DNA of 64,000 bases from Eudorina sp. 2006-703-Eu-15 (GCA_003117195.1 BDSI01000012.1:806001-870000), one strand, 5' to 3'; positions 1 through 9,702 are shown, counted from the first letter of the stretch. A program made the numbers and translations. Notes: generated by a model not told the origin, from the sequence alone.

Positions 1-948
1 GGGCCACCAGTATGAGCGGGAAATCGCTTCACGCGTGCGGCTTACTCCTCTATGCCCAGAAGTGAGACTGTCATGGTATTCAGCCATAATCAGCTCGCGT
101 AACCCGTCAGCGTCGGGGATCACCACCCGTTGACCTTTTTGCCAAAGGCCACGCGACGTGTTGTAGTACAGCCCAGCTATCCGTGTTGGGTCAGCAAAGG
201 ATGGGTCCTGGTGGTACCCTCGCTGGATCCGCGTCAGAAGATCAGCGATGATGCTTGACCGTGTGAGCACTGCTGCCACCGTAGGCTCGTGAATCCTGCT
301 GATAGGATCGGCCACGTTAATTCTGCCCGGACGATATTCCCATTCGAATTTGAAACGAGATAGGTATTCCATCCAGCGCGCTTGGCGCCGAGAGAGCAAG
401 TTATTGCTCTTCTGGTCTTGCAGGTACACTAGGGGTTGGTGATCGGTTACTAACGTGACGTGTTGTGCGCCGTCAAGGTAGCACCTCCATTCGGTTAACG
501 CATGGATAACCCCAAGGCACTCTTGATCAGTGGTTGTATAGTTTATCTCCGCAGGGGTAAACTTTTGGCTTGTGTAAGCCACCGGCTGACCGTTTTGCAA
601 GAGGATGGCTCCTGTCCCGTATACGGACGCGTCGGACCAAACCTCAAAAGGCTTGTCCAAGTCTGGCAGAGTTAACACCGGTGCGTTCGTAAGTGCGTAC
701 TTCACGCCATCAAACGCGGATTGGCATTGCGGTGTCCAATCCCAAGGTACTTGAGCACCCGTCAATGACGTGAGTGGGGCAACGAGCGATGAATAGCCCT
801 GTATAAATCGCCTAAAGTAGTTTGCTAATCCCAGGAAAGATCTGAGACGCGAAACGTTTGTGGGAGTGGCCCAGTCCTGTACCACCTTTACTTTAGTCGG
901 GTCGACCTTGAGGCCGTCCCTGCCCACGATGTGCCCCAAGAACTTCAA
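1..948 (-). pseudogene. gypsy pol, RNase H and integrase N-terminus
   Basis: This is the continuation of the reverse transcriptase reading frame beyond an in-frame TAA at 949-951, and it stays open to the window edge. Just after the stop comes LKFLGHIVGRDGL, the usual Ty3/gypsy RT thumb/connection sequence. A Ty3-type RNase H follows at about 690-450 (FEVWSDASVYGTGAILL, then TTTDQECLGVIHAL and VTDHQPLVYLQ). The last residues at 1-95 (YHDSLTSGHRG then SRSYWWP) are the start of the H2C2 zinc finger of integrase. The catalytic DDE core would lie beyond the window. The stop codon makes the piece untranslatable as part of pol unless it is read through. Confidence 0.88.
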
Positions 949-1650
949 TTACGCTTTATTGAAGTCGCACTTAGGCAGTTTTGCCCTGAACTTGTGCTCA
1001 CGTAACAGCTCAAGTACAATACGGAGGTGCCGTACATGTTCTTGTGCTGTTTTAGAGAAGATGAGTATATCGTCCAGATACACGAGAACAAATCGACCAA
1101 TATGCTCCCTGAACATTGTTGCCATTGTGGATTGGAACGTTGCAGGTGCATTTGTCAGGCCGAAACAAAGGACCTTGAACTGAAACTGTCCCTCAGGCGT
1201 GAGAAAGCTAGTTTTAGGTCTGTCCTCGGGCGTAATGCGGATCTGATAATAACCCTGTTGCAAGTCAAGGCTTGAAAAGACTTTTGCGCCTTGCAACTGG
1301 TCGACGGTTATGGACGGCATTGGATATCTCCGTTTAACGGTGATTTTGTTCAATGCTCGGTAATCCAAACACATTCGAAGGGTTTTGTCCTGCTTCTCGA
1401 CAAACAAGACAGGCGCACCGAATGGGGAGGTGCTTGGCTCTATGAACCCTTTAGCAAGCAAATCCGCTACCTGCTTTTTGATCTCTTCCCGCTCAGCCTG
1501 AGTCAAGCGGTACATTCGTTTTGCGGGCGGCTGAGCGCCTTCCACCAATGGTATAGTGTGACCTATGCCCTTACGCTCCAGTGGTGGCTCATTCAGCTCC
1601 GCGAAGACATCTGAAAACTCGGTTTTCAGTGCTTCGATTTCTGACTGCGG
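949..1650 (-). pseudogene. gypsy pol, reverse transcriptase domain
   Basis: This is the RNA-dependent DNA polymerase domain of a Ty3/gypsy element. The frame contains FAELNEPPLERKGIGHTIPL before the fingers, then LTQAEREEIKKQVADLLAKG, SPFGAPVLFVEKQD, CLDYRALNKITVKRRYPMP, SLDLQQGYYQIRI, FGLTNAPATFQ and the catalytic YLDD box at 1080-1069. All core RT motifs are therefore intact. The frame ends at TAA (949-951) where functional relatives keep a sense codon just before the L-x-FLGH motif. Upstream, the frame can be followed to about 1650, where it loses continuity with the protease-RT linker, which lies in another frame. Confidence 0.92.
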
Positions 1651-1883
1651 TACCAGGTTATCGGGCGCGGATGCGTCGGTTGACGTTGCGGCGCCAACGG
1701 TCGCGGCGTCGTGCCCCGAAGGGTCCGACTGCTGTCCTCGCGCACAAGCATTAGGTACGATCGCGCACCCTGCACAAGCAGCTTTGCAGCTTGCTTGGCG
1801 CTTAGCAGCGGAACCGCTGTTGCATGGTACAGTCGCGCGCAGACGTAGTTCATGACCGAGATGGGGTCAGGTTCTGCGTCCAT
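1626..1883 (-). pseudogene. gypsy pol, protease-to-RT linker fragment
   Basis: This 85-codon stretch lies between the protease and RT pieces in a third frame. It contains LLSAKQAAKLLVQGARSYLM, which resembles the conserved linker segment that follows the protease in many Ty3/gypsy polyproteins. Because both flanking domains read in other frames, at least one indel separates it from RT (about 1650-1740) and one from the protease (about 1885-1945). There is no sign of independent expression. Confidence 0.6.
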
Positions 1884-1942
1884 CCTGTGTACGTAAGTCG
1901 GGAACAGTGTCAGGTTTCCACCCCCCCTTTGAAGGGTGAGTG

Positions 1943-2260
1943 TCAGAGTGTGTCACTGTCCCAGCTCATTACGGCCTTGTGCCGTTTGAGCCAATCTGTC
2001 CCAAGCAAAATGTCTGTGCCTGGCATGGATCCGGGCATGACAAGGAGGCGAACCGTGTCACGGTAGGTGCCCATGCGGATGGGCATGGTGACTTGGCCTG
2101 ACAATCGCTGGAGCGACCCAAGGCGTACCGAAGTGACTGATGCCGGGCTCACTTTGAGTCGCAAGCTGCTGACCAGATCGCAAGCTGCTGACCAGAGTGT
2201 CGTTGACAAAGCCATCGGCAGCCCCAACTGCGGAAGCTCCGCTGTCGACTAGGGTTCGAG
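1943..2260 (-). pseudogene. gypsy pol, retropepsin-like aspartic protease
   Basis: This is the aspartic protease that would process the gag-pol polyprotein. The active-site segment LVDSGAS is encoded at about 2252-2232. The second half of the fold, with PGTDILLGTDWLKRHKA, is encoded further downstream in a different frame. The two parts are separated by a 19-bp tandem duplication (2159-2196); since 19 is not a multiple of three it shifts the frame, and the single-copy state would join the two halves in one frame. The protease is therefore inactivated by a visible, simple mutation. The active-site Asp-Ser-Gly triad itself is intact. Confidence 0.85.
2159..2196. repeat. 19-bp tandem duplication inside the protease
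   Basis: Two adjacent identical 19-bp units (2159-2177 and 2178-2196), each TCGCAAGCTGCTGACCAGA on the plus strand. The duplication lies between the codons for the DSG active site and the rest of the protease, and accounts for the frame change there. Confidence 0.93.
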
Positions 2261-3010
2261 CCTCTTTGCCGTACAGTGCATGTTGTAGCCTGTGTCCTGC
2301 TGTACGGAGCGCAGTACAGCTTCCTTTTGCGGTGGATCATACCAAAGCTGGACCGGCCAAGGAATACCCATGAGCTGAGCTTTGTCCCGCTCACTGTTTG
2401 GTGTGGTAAACAATCGCCTACCGATGGGGTACTCCTTGAAGAGTGTGAAGCCTAGAGACTGGAAATGCTGCTCAAGCGCGGGCCACTTTGGGGCTACGAA
2501 CATTGCGCTGGTGGTGGTGGGCTGAGCTGCCTTGCATTTGGTGTAATGCTGCTGCCACATGACCACTTCGTTTGCTGGTGGATGTATCCAGAGGGTTTCC
2601 CCGCCAACGTCCCTATCGAAGAAAGATTGGCTGGGTGAGGCAAAAGGAGCGCACAGAGCATTGGTGCCTTGCTCGTTACATGCGGCGTCTAAGGTGAACC
2701 TGACGCCCAACTCCGACTGCACCCGGGCAAACTCGCGACTGCAAAACATGCGGTCCTCGTTGCCGGGCGGCGGAGGAGGCGGAAGATCAAAAGAAACGCC
2801 CGAAGCGGCCGGTGGCTGCCCCAACGTATGGTCCGGGGGTCCCACCGCGCCTACGGCACCAACTCCACCATCCCTAACGCCTAGAGCGTGGGATTCAACA
2901 ACACGCGCGACAGGCAAGTTAGAACCTGCCCCCTGGCCACCTAGAGGTCCCAATGCGCATGCTGGCTCTGACGGGGTAAAACCCGCACCCTCTACGTCCT
3001 TACCTACTGC
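2249..3010 (-). pseudogene. gypsy pol N-terminal domain resembling phage/DIRS Dam-type methyltransferase
   Basis: This reading frame continues in phase with gag after the gag TAG (3011-3013) and ends at TAG 2249-2251. After a Gly/Pro-rich linker it reads SREFARVQSELGVRFTLDAA at about 2750-2690, then an N-A-L-C segment, DVGGETLWIHPPANEVVMW at about 2600-2565, and MFVAPKWPALEQHFQSLGF. The spacing of LDxA, the Cys/Asn segment and W-x-x-PP followed by a Trp-rich helix matches the DNA N6-adenine methyltransferase family of phages and DIRS-type retroelements. The catalytic (D/N)PP(Y/F) motif is HPPA here, so catalysis is probably lost. The family assignment is inferred from motifs only. Confidence 0.55.
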
Positions 3011-4226
3011 CTAACGCTTGCCGTCCTTGCGGGCCTGCTTGGGCTTGTTGTCCTTCTTAATGAAGCCAGCCTCGACCTTCTTCTTGTACATGTCGCACAC
3101 CTTGAGGTGCGACGGTTTGAAGCCGCCCGGGAACTTTGTCATGCAGTGCTTGCAGTACAGGGACTCGTTGTCCCCTTCGTCGGAGCGCTCCGAGCGCTTC
3201 CGCTTCTGCTTGCGGGGCGGGGAAGGGGCAAGGGCCGCGGCAACAACGGTGTTAGCGTTAGACGCCGTCTTTGCAATGTTAGCGCGGAGCTCCTGGCTCA
3301 GCGCGAAGCGGATCAGGTCCTCTACGGAGACCCAATCTTTGCCCAGGGCGTCCGTCGCGCAGACCTTCTTCAGCGCGGGAAGCAAGCCATGCAGGTACCA
3401 GAAGATCTGATCGACCTGCGACATGCCCTTGGCGTCCTGTACAACTGTACGGAAACGCTGGGTGTACGCAGTGACCTTCTCCCCCGGCTTCATGTTGTGC
3501 TCCCCCGCGTGAAAACGCTCGCGTGCGGACTGGGCGGTGTGCCGGCGAATATCCCCAAACTGGATGAGGAAATCCGTGCGGAACTGCTCGCGCGTGACAA
3601 CGATCCCGTTGGTGAGAGCGTCGCCCATGTACCCCACGACCCATTCCTGTGCCGAACCCGTCGTGATGGACGCCAGGTTTTCTATGGGGTTGATGCGCAT
3701 GGTACCGCAGTACGTGATGAAGGTGTCAAACCAGGTCTGCACGCAAGTGACATGCTTGTCCGTGGTCCCCGTGAACTTGTACGGCTCAGGCACCTTCGTT
3801 CTCACCTCCTGGGTCTGCCAGCCATGGCCGGCGCTGCCTCCTGCTCCGCTGCCGCCCGCGCCGCCGTTGCTGGCGGCAACGGTGTTGGAGTTCAAAGCGG
3901 CGAGCGCCGCCTGAACATCCGCATCACGCGGCATTTCAAAGTCGACGTGCATCAGGTAGCGGCGCGGGTCCAGCTCGTCGCCGGACAGAGGCGGCAGGTC
4001 GTGCAACGCCATGTAGGCGTCGCCCCGCTTCCGCCAGCGGGCGACTATGTCCACGGCGGAGAGCTGAGCAGCCTCCCGTGGTGTCATGAGACTGGCGAAG
4101 GTCTCCGCGAAGCCCTTCATCGAGCAGCTGCGCTCCCGCTGCTCACGGATGTCGGAATTGAGTCGCTCGGTGGCAATCTTGTTGCGAGCGGCCTTCATGG
4201 CGCGATGGGCTGGGGACCCGTCGTCG
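3011..4226 (-). pseudogene. gypsy gag, central and C-terminal part
   Basis: This is the structural capsid/nucleocapsid protein of the gypsy element. Read from 4226 it contains SPAHRAMKAARNKIATERL, then the retrotransposon gag domain (VPEPYKFTGTTDKHVTCVQT, WVVGYMGDALTNG, FLIQFGD, MKPGEKVTAYTQRFRTVVQD, YLHGLLPALKKVC). It ends with a basic region and a C-x2-C...H-x3-C zinc finger (about 3150-3090) and a Lys-rich tail, stopping at TAG 3011-3013. The open frame extends upstream beyond 4226 only because it enters the antisense of an inverted gag copy; that part is not gag. The real N-terminal part lies separately at 5251-5849. Confidence 0.85.
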
Positions 4227-5132
4227 AGGGCGCCGGTGCCGACACCGATTCGGGTACCGCTTCGGACAGCAGCAGCGGCGACGACGACGACGGGTCCCCA
4301 GCCCATCGCGCCATGAAGGCCGCTCGCAACAAGATTGCCACCGAGCGACTCAATTCCGACATCCGTGAGCAGCGGGAGCGCAGCTGCTCGATGAAGGGCT
4401 TCGCGGAGACCTTCGCCAGTCTCATGACACCACGGGAGGCTGCTCAGCTCTCCGCCGTGGACATAGTCGCCCGCTGGCGGAAGCGGGGCGACGCCTACAT
4501 GGCGTTGCACGACCTGCCGCCTCTGTCCGGCGACGAGCTGGACCCGCGCCGCTACCTGATGCACGTCGACTTCGAAATGCCGCGTGATGCGGATGTTCAG
4601 GCGGCGCTCGCCGCTTTGAACTCCAACGCCGTTGCCGCCAGCAACGGCGGCGCGGGCGGCAGCGGAGCAGGAGGCAGCGCCGGCCATGGCTGGCAGACCC
4701 AGGAGGTGAGAACGAAGGTGCCTGAGCCGTACAAGTTCACGGGGACCACGGACAAGCATGTCACTTGCGTGCAGACCTGGTTTGACACCTTCATCACGTA
4801 CTGCGGTACCATGCGCATCAACCCCATAGAAAACCTGGCGTTCTTAACAACGGGTTCGGCACAGGAATGGGTCGTGGGGTACATGGGCGACGCTCTCACC
4901 AACGGGATCGTTGTCACGCGCGAGCAGTTCCGCACGGATTTCCTCATCCAGTTTGGGGATATTCGCCGGCACACCGCCCAGTCCGCACGCGAGCGTTTTC
5001 ACGCGGGGGAGCACAACATGAAGCCGGGGGAGAAGGTCACTGCGTACACCCAGCGTTTCCGTACAGTTGTACAGGACGCCAAGGGCATGTCGCAGGTCGA
5101 TCAGATCTTCTGGTACCTGCATGGCTTGCTTC
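3379..5132. repeat. 848-bp inverted repeat (arms 3379-4226 and 4285-5132)
   Basis: The two arms are reverse complements over 848 bp, separated by a 58-bp spacer (4227-4284). By my reading they differ at roughly ten positions, for example around 3670/4840, 3891/4629 and 3938/4573, so identity is about 99 percent. Both arms are gag sequence. The arrangement is one event in which a gag segment was copied in reverse next to itself. Confidence 0.93.
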
Positions 5133-5180
5133 GTGAAGAAGGCCTGCGCGTACATGGGCGACGCTCTCACCAACTTGGTA
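4227..5180 (+). pseudogene. Inverted duplicate fragment of gypsy gag
   Basis: A second copy of the gag central region lies in opposite orientation to the rest of the element. It begins with an acidic Ser/Asp-rich stretch (4227-4284, GAGADTDSGTASDSSSG) absent from the minus-strand copy, then follows the same gag sequence to 5132. Past the exact repeat, related sequence continues for about 20 bp with a small deletion. It then jumps at about 5151 to a second copy of the TACATGGGCGACGCTCTCAC segment (first copy at about 4880), and next to CACCAACTTGGTACATGATTCT, which also occurs inverted at about 6035-6056. The plus-strand open frame over this region is partly gag and partly antisense gag, so it is not one protein. 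Confidence 0.85.
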
Positions 5181-5250
5181 CATGATTCTGGCCAGCATGA
5201 TTCTGCCCCTTCTGGGCGTAAGGTCGGCAGCGGGGTTCCGTTACGGCCCC

Positions 5251-5330
5251 CTACTCGATACCAGTTGCCGCAGCGTTGAGTGCCGCGGCGCCTGTGCGGC
5301 CGTCCTGCCCACCCGGCTGCAGTTGCTGCA

Positions 5331-5403
<73 letters not shown>

Positions 5404-5849
5404 AAGCAGTTTCATCTGCTCCGGATCATGCACCGCGGCGGCGAGAGCGGCGGCCGCGTGAGTCATGTTAAGTTGATCTTCTGCGCAAAGGCAGCGAGCG
5501 CAGGAGCAGGCAGCGTTCCAATGTCAGTTGGTAGAGGAATTTTGTTAAGTTTGCAAAACTTATGGATATACGCGCGGCAGACACGTCGGACGTTGGCGCT
5601 TGCAATCGCCGAATGCGGCGGAACCTGTTGCGGCTCATTGTCAGCCTCGGGCCTTGAGCCGTCAGCCTGATTAACTCTTAGAGGAGATGAATCAATGCCC
5701 TGATTTGCGACTGGAGCCGCGTTGGGCGGGGAAGCGACGGGATCGACTGGAGCCGAACCACGCCCAGCGACTAGAGCCGCAGGATCCTCCCTAGTTTTGG
5801 ACTTAGGTTGAGAAGACGAAGGATTCGTATTACCAATTCTCTTGTCCAT
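5251..5849 (-). pseudogene. gypsy gag, N-terminal part with polyglutamine
   Basis: Two overlapping frames read on the minus strand. The first (5849-5463) begins MDKRIGNTNPSSSQPKSKT and contains CRAYIHKFCKLNKIPLP. It stops at a TGA that overlaps the ATG of the second frame (5466-5251), which carries HAAAALAAAVHDPEQMK and about 23 consecutive glutamines. The ATGA overlap probably marks a one-base frame break in an originally continuous gag N-terminus. The second frame ends shortly before the inverted gag fragment. Assignment to gag rests on position and orientation, because this part of gag is poorly conserved. Confidence 0.55.
5335..5403. repeat. (CTG)23 trinucleotide repeat
   Basis: 23 uninterrupted CTG units on the plus strand; CAG, hence glutamine, on the strand that encodes the gag N-terminal fragment. 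Confidence 0.95.
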
Positions 5850-6374
5850 TCTTGGTCGGCGGCGGCGACCTAGAACTCGATGCCAATTATAACGTCGGGG
5901 TTACGATACGCAGCGGAAAGGGAACTCACCGAGGAACAAGGTATCGTCGCTGAGGCCACCGACGAAGGACGGGGAGAAGGAGACGAGGGAGGAACCAACC
6001 TAAGTAGCGAAGTGACTAAGAACCTAACAAATGAGAGAATCATGTACCAAGTTGGTGGTGTCAAGAGACACCTGTGAATAATATCAATCCGTCTCATAAG
6101 CTCCACAAGTCGGCTTATGATGCCGACGCCTTGAGATCTTGATTACGACCCGGGCTCCAAAATGGTTTCGCCAACTAATCCCAACGGTCGTTTCCCACTT
6201 TCGTGAGTCCCGATAGCCATTGATTATTAGTCGGAAATATCATAATAATATTCTGGTCATAATCGTTACACTCCAGATGATGCTTAACAACAGCCTGGAG
6301 GGCCACTCCGGTTTGTTTTTCAGGGTGCGCGCTGATAGCATAGCAGGGTAGCTGGGCCACACGAGGAGCGTGTA
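5850..6374. other. Retroelement leader / possible LTR remnant, no gene
   Basis: No coding sequence recognised. It lies 5' of the gypsy gag on the minus strand, where a leader, primer-binding site and LTR would be expected, but I found no convincing TG...CA boundary or matching second LTR. The segment around 6035-6056 is repeated inverted at about 5168-5190. Confidence 0.4.
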
Positions 6375-6892
6375 CAGTGTTGCTATCTTAAATAAAGAGC
6401 GGGCCGAGAGAATATTTACGGGCAAAAAACCCGGAAATTTTCTACTTCCCGGACCCCCAAGAAACCTGCGAGATTTCATTTATTTGACGCTGTGGAGAGC
6501 CGGAAATCTGCCCTGCCAACTATTTTCCAGACTACCAAAAAGGCCTGGAAATCTGCAGGCGCAGGGAAAATTCCTGCATCGTACACCTGTCTACCGCCAA
6601 AACACACTCGAATGCCGTGTCACCAACTCCTGGTTACCCTCCCATATGCATCCGCGACGCAGGGAAAGCGCACTTCAGGCCTCCATGGACTTAGAATCCC
6701 TGTCGTTGTTGTGGTAACAGTGGCCCTGCTGTCGAAACACGCAGAAATATTTCCGGCCTGCCGCGGAGGTTTTTATTTCCTGGCACCTAGGAAGCCCCCC
6801 CAAATCTGCCCTGCCAAAGGTTTTTTGGCTACTGGCGACAGGCCGGAAACCTGCGGAATTCTATTTCCCCGTTTTGGAAGATAGCAACACTG
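6375..6892. mobile_element. Non-autonomous hAT-type MITE (518 bp)
   Basis: The ends are perfect 15-bp inverted repeats: CAGTGTTGCTATCTT at 6375-6389 and its reverse complement at 6878-6892. They are flanked by an exact 8-bp direct repeat, AGCGTGTA, at 6367-6374 and 6893-6900. An 8-bp target duplication with ends starting CAGTG is characteristic of the hAT superfamily of DNA transposons. No transposase is encoded; the interior holds several degenerate GGAAATCTGC-like subterminal repeats in both orientations, as expected for binding sites of a transposase supplied elsewhere. The intact duplication and matching ends suggest a fairly recent insertion. Confidence 0.9.
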
Positions 6893-7631
6893 AGCGTGTA
6901 GCTTCATTCGCGAGTAGAATCCCTGTGGAGCCTTGGAGCAAAGTCGACCGTCAGCCGTAAGTAATAAGTCGGCCGTCAGCACGCAATCTATGCGGTCGAG
7001 GATCAGGGATTCGATCCGGCACCGAAGTGCGCTGGTAAGTATTCGGTGCGGAGGGTTTCGTGAACGCTTTGCAACGATATGCCCATCTACGAATTACGGG
7101 CGGTTTTTCTACCGTGACAGTTTGTCACTACCGATCGTTTTTGGTGACGTTCCAAGCGGCGCTTTAGGCGCATTCGCATGTTATGCGCTTCGTCTATTCG
7201 TTACGGTGGGTTTTGTAGCAACGCGCTTCTGTTTCGCTTACAATGTATGGCGCTTGTCTGCTGGGTGTACTGCCGAGGGCGCTCTGCACCACTGCAGAGG
7301 TGCAGAGCTCAACGCCGCGGCGCGCTCTGTTAATCCAACAGCGCGGCGTTTTTGTGCACTTATTAACGGTAGGTGTTCATGTTCAAGAACGATGTGGATC
7401 TGTCAGTCGGCTGTAGTGGACCGCCGGGCATTGCTTGTTCTGTAGTCTGCCCGGCAGCGCAGCATTGGGTCGGCAGCTTGCTTGCCGTACCCTTGCTTCG
7501 CGCCAGTTTCCTTAGAGCATGGAGACCAACCGGATCTCTGTCGTTTGGCTCTCGAAGGGGCGCCAACCTCCAAGCAATAATTTGTGAACGTAATAGGCCA
7601 GCAAGCAACCTGTCTGTTCGTTATTACAGAT
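6893..7631. other. Spacer without recognised gene; GC hairpin at 7311-7350
   Basis: No coding sequence with family features. A hairpin is visible at 7311-7350 (AACGCCGC pairing with GCGGCGTT, with an inner CTGTT/AACAG stem) followed by a short T run. Function unknown; it could belong to a transposon end. Confidence 0.35.
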
Positions 7632-7830
7632 GATGTTACAGTGGACCCCGCGGGTCATCGCCCGTACTAATCGCAGAGGTTGCGGAGCCCTTTAGAGTCA
7701 AATATGGACGTGTTTGTGTGACGAGGCATGTTGAGCAAAGCATGCAAAATATGTTCATAAGCCCCGATCTTGGCGCCTCGCCGCAGATTTTTGCAATCGT
7801 TACAAGGTGGACCCACACTGAATGAATGAA
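7632..7830 (-). pseudogene. 5'-truncated non-LTR-like copy, 3' end
   Basis: The minus-strand frame ends GDDPRGPL-stop with the TAA at 7636-7638, inside the conserved terminal sequence shared with the copies at 12032 and 12662. Nothing upstream is recognisable as a domain, so this is a short, decayed 3' fragment of the same family. Confidence 0.5.
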
Positions 7831-7836
7831 TGAATG

Positions 7837-9028
7837 TTACAGCTGACCCCAAAGGGATCACCGGAGTATACCAGGGCAAGCCCCAGCAGGCCCCACCGCC
7901 AAGGCGGCAGGACACCTCCACACCTCAACGCCGCACCCAAAAACACACCGGGCCATGACCCCACCCAGCCAGACACCGAAGCAAGCAGAGGCGCGCAGCG
8001 GGGCAACACTACCAAAGGGATAGGCACAGCAGAGTCCCAACTGGGCAAACCCGTGAAGGCGCCCCCAAAAGTCAGCGATTGCGCGCCGCTCCCCTTGCTC
8101 TGCCAATTCCGGTCCGGCCGTACAGTCGGAACCTGACCAGGTGCTGACCGCCGCAGGGTGGCCGCCACGAATCGGCGACCAGTCTCCATGGCCGCGATCG
8201 CGGCCAACACCACCACATCCCATACACATTGCTCCACGGGTGGCGGGGGTTCCGCCAGCCAGACATGCGTCCTCCGTATCCTCGCCCCTAGGCGCGATTC
8301 CATCTGACCCACCACCGCCTGGGCCACCCGGCACGACCAGAAGTGGTGCTGGCGGGGTGTTTCTGTCCCCCCGCCTTCCGTTGGGTACCCACCGCACCCA
8401 CATCGCGCCACCCTCGCGTGTCGCATATGGGAATTGCCCAACAACGGGACGCCATCGACTGTAAGGCGCCAAAAGGCCTCCTTATGCTCATTTTCCCACC
8501 GGGTACTAGGCTCAGCAGTCGCTGGATCCGGGCGGCCGCCACCTGAGTGATCGGGTCGGTGGCCCCCAGTCCTACCGCCTCACAGGCAAACATCAAGTGG
8601 GCCGCACTGCGACGTTCCGCCACCTCGGCTAGTTGCATCGCCGTCCCCACTCGAACAGAATACTCTCTCAGGGCCACCTTCAGCCCATTTTTCAACCGCC
8701 AGCCCATGCGATCGAGCAGCATGGCCGTCACCTCCTCTTCCGTGGGCACATGCGCCCCCTGGGCCCCGTTCGCCCGTACCTCTAGGGCTGCTGCCACCCA
8801 GCCCGCAGGCAGCCTTGCTTGAAGATCCACCAGTCGTCGGTCTAGTTCGGCCCATTGCCGCCAATCACCCCATCGCCCGGCCCCCGCGCGAGAGCCCAGG
8901 CAATCCCGTACGAAGGTCGCCCATGCCCGTGCGGCGCACCGTGCCATTCGAGCGGAGTCTATGCAGTGTGGCTCTGCCCGCATTGTGGGCCGCCGACATT
9001 CGTTGTCGCAGCTAGCAGGTCGTATCAT
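7837..9028 (-). pseudogene. Non-LTR retrotransposon-like ORF, C-terminal zinc-binding part
   Basis: The upstream frame (9028 to about 8510) carries a helical region ending TDPITQVAAARIQRLLSLV. The downstream frame (from about 8515) reads TRWENEHKEAFWRLTVDGVP, LLGNSHMRHARVARCGCGGYP and RQHHFWSCRVAQAVV at about 8360-8310, then VEQCVWDVVVLAAIAAMETG and RRAIADFWGRLHGF-type sequence. C-x-C with HH-FW-x-C resembles the zinc-binding module at the C-terminus of non-LTR retrotransposon reverse transcriptases. The frame change near 8510 shows that it is broken. The copy ends at GTAAC followed by an (ATTC)n tail at 7834-7819, a typical non-LTR 3' tail. No RT domain lies in the window, so the class is inferred. 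Confidence 0.55.
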
Positions 9029-9489
9029 CGCCCCTGCAGGCCGAGTTCAGGGGCAGGAGATGGCGGCGCCGCGGCTCTCAGCTAGCGGTAGGTGTCGCGC
9101 CATAATAGACGCGGGTATAACTCGGTGGGGCCATTCCACCCTATATTGAGAGTGTCGGGGGGAGCTCTGCGGTGTGCAGGGCCTGCTCATGAGCGCTGAG
9201 GCACGGGCGCCCTGTCCTCTGTTTGCTACGGGTTCACCTACCCGCGGCTCAGTTTGGGGTGGCCTACCCTTAACTGCTGGGGGAGGCCGGCCTTCCATTT
9301 TGAGGGGCCACGGTGTTCGTTGGGTGAGGGTTGCTCCACTAGTGGTCGCTGGGCACTGTCACGAGCCAGGCGCGGGTTTTCCAAGAGCTCAAGAGGGCGG
9401 GGCGCTGGGTGCTCCAGGTGTGGTGGTAGCTGGGTAAGGGGGTGCCTGTGTGGGCGACCTCCACCGTGCTTGGATTGATCCACTCGATG

Positions 9490-9702
9490 CTGTGCCTATC
9501 CCTTCATCCGGTAGTGTCGCCCCGCTGTGCGCCTCTGCTCGCGCAGGTGGCTGTCTGGGTGGGGTTGCGGCCCTCCATACCTTTTGTTCGCGGCGTTGAG
9601 GTGTGTGGGTACCTTGCCGCCTGGTCGGTGGGGCCCGCTGGGGCTTGCCCTGGTGTACACCGTTGATCCCTTTTCGGGGTCCGCTGTAATACCGTTTATT
9701 CA
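9490..9702 (+). mobile_element. Inverted 3' end of the non-LTR-like family
   Basis: About 200 bp that match 7837-8037 in reverse complement, ending TGTAAT followed by a TTATTCATTCAT tail. It is a 5'-truncated copy in plus orientation facing the copy at 7837-9028, so the pair looks like an element with long inverted ends, but each end carries its own tail. Confidence 0.65.

Larger units (their letters stand above)
1..6110 (-). mobile_element. Decayed Ty3/gypsy LTR retrotransposon (partial, rearranged)
   Basis: Read on the minus strand the order is gag N-terminal part (5849-5251), an inverted gag fragment, gag C-terminal part (to 3011), a methyltransferase-like domain, aspartic protease, reverse transcriptase, RNase H and the start of integrase at position 1. 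Protease-RT-RNase H-integrase is the Ty3/gypsy order, as opposed to Ty1/copia. The copy is dead: the reading frame is broken by a stop at 949-951, by shifts near 1700, 1945 and 2270, by a 19-bp duplication at 2159-2196 and by a gag palindrome. The integrase and the 3' LTR lie outside the window. I could not delimit a 5' LTR; the outer limit near 6110 is a guess. Confidence 0.85.

Noticed and set aside
3107..5185. Long plus-strand open frame (692 codons) and its minus-strand mirror (582 codons)
   Set aside because: Each is gag on one side of the palindrome centre and antisense gag on the other; neither is one protein.
7309..7355. Hairpin with T run as a bacterial-type terminator
   Set aside because: The DNA is eukaryotic nuclear; no adjacent gene on either strand supports this role.
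6931..7445. 170-codon plus-strand open frame after the MITE
   Set aside because: No recognisable motif and no codon or splice support; likely chance.
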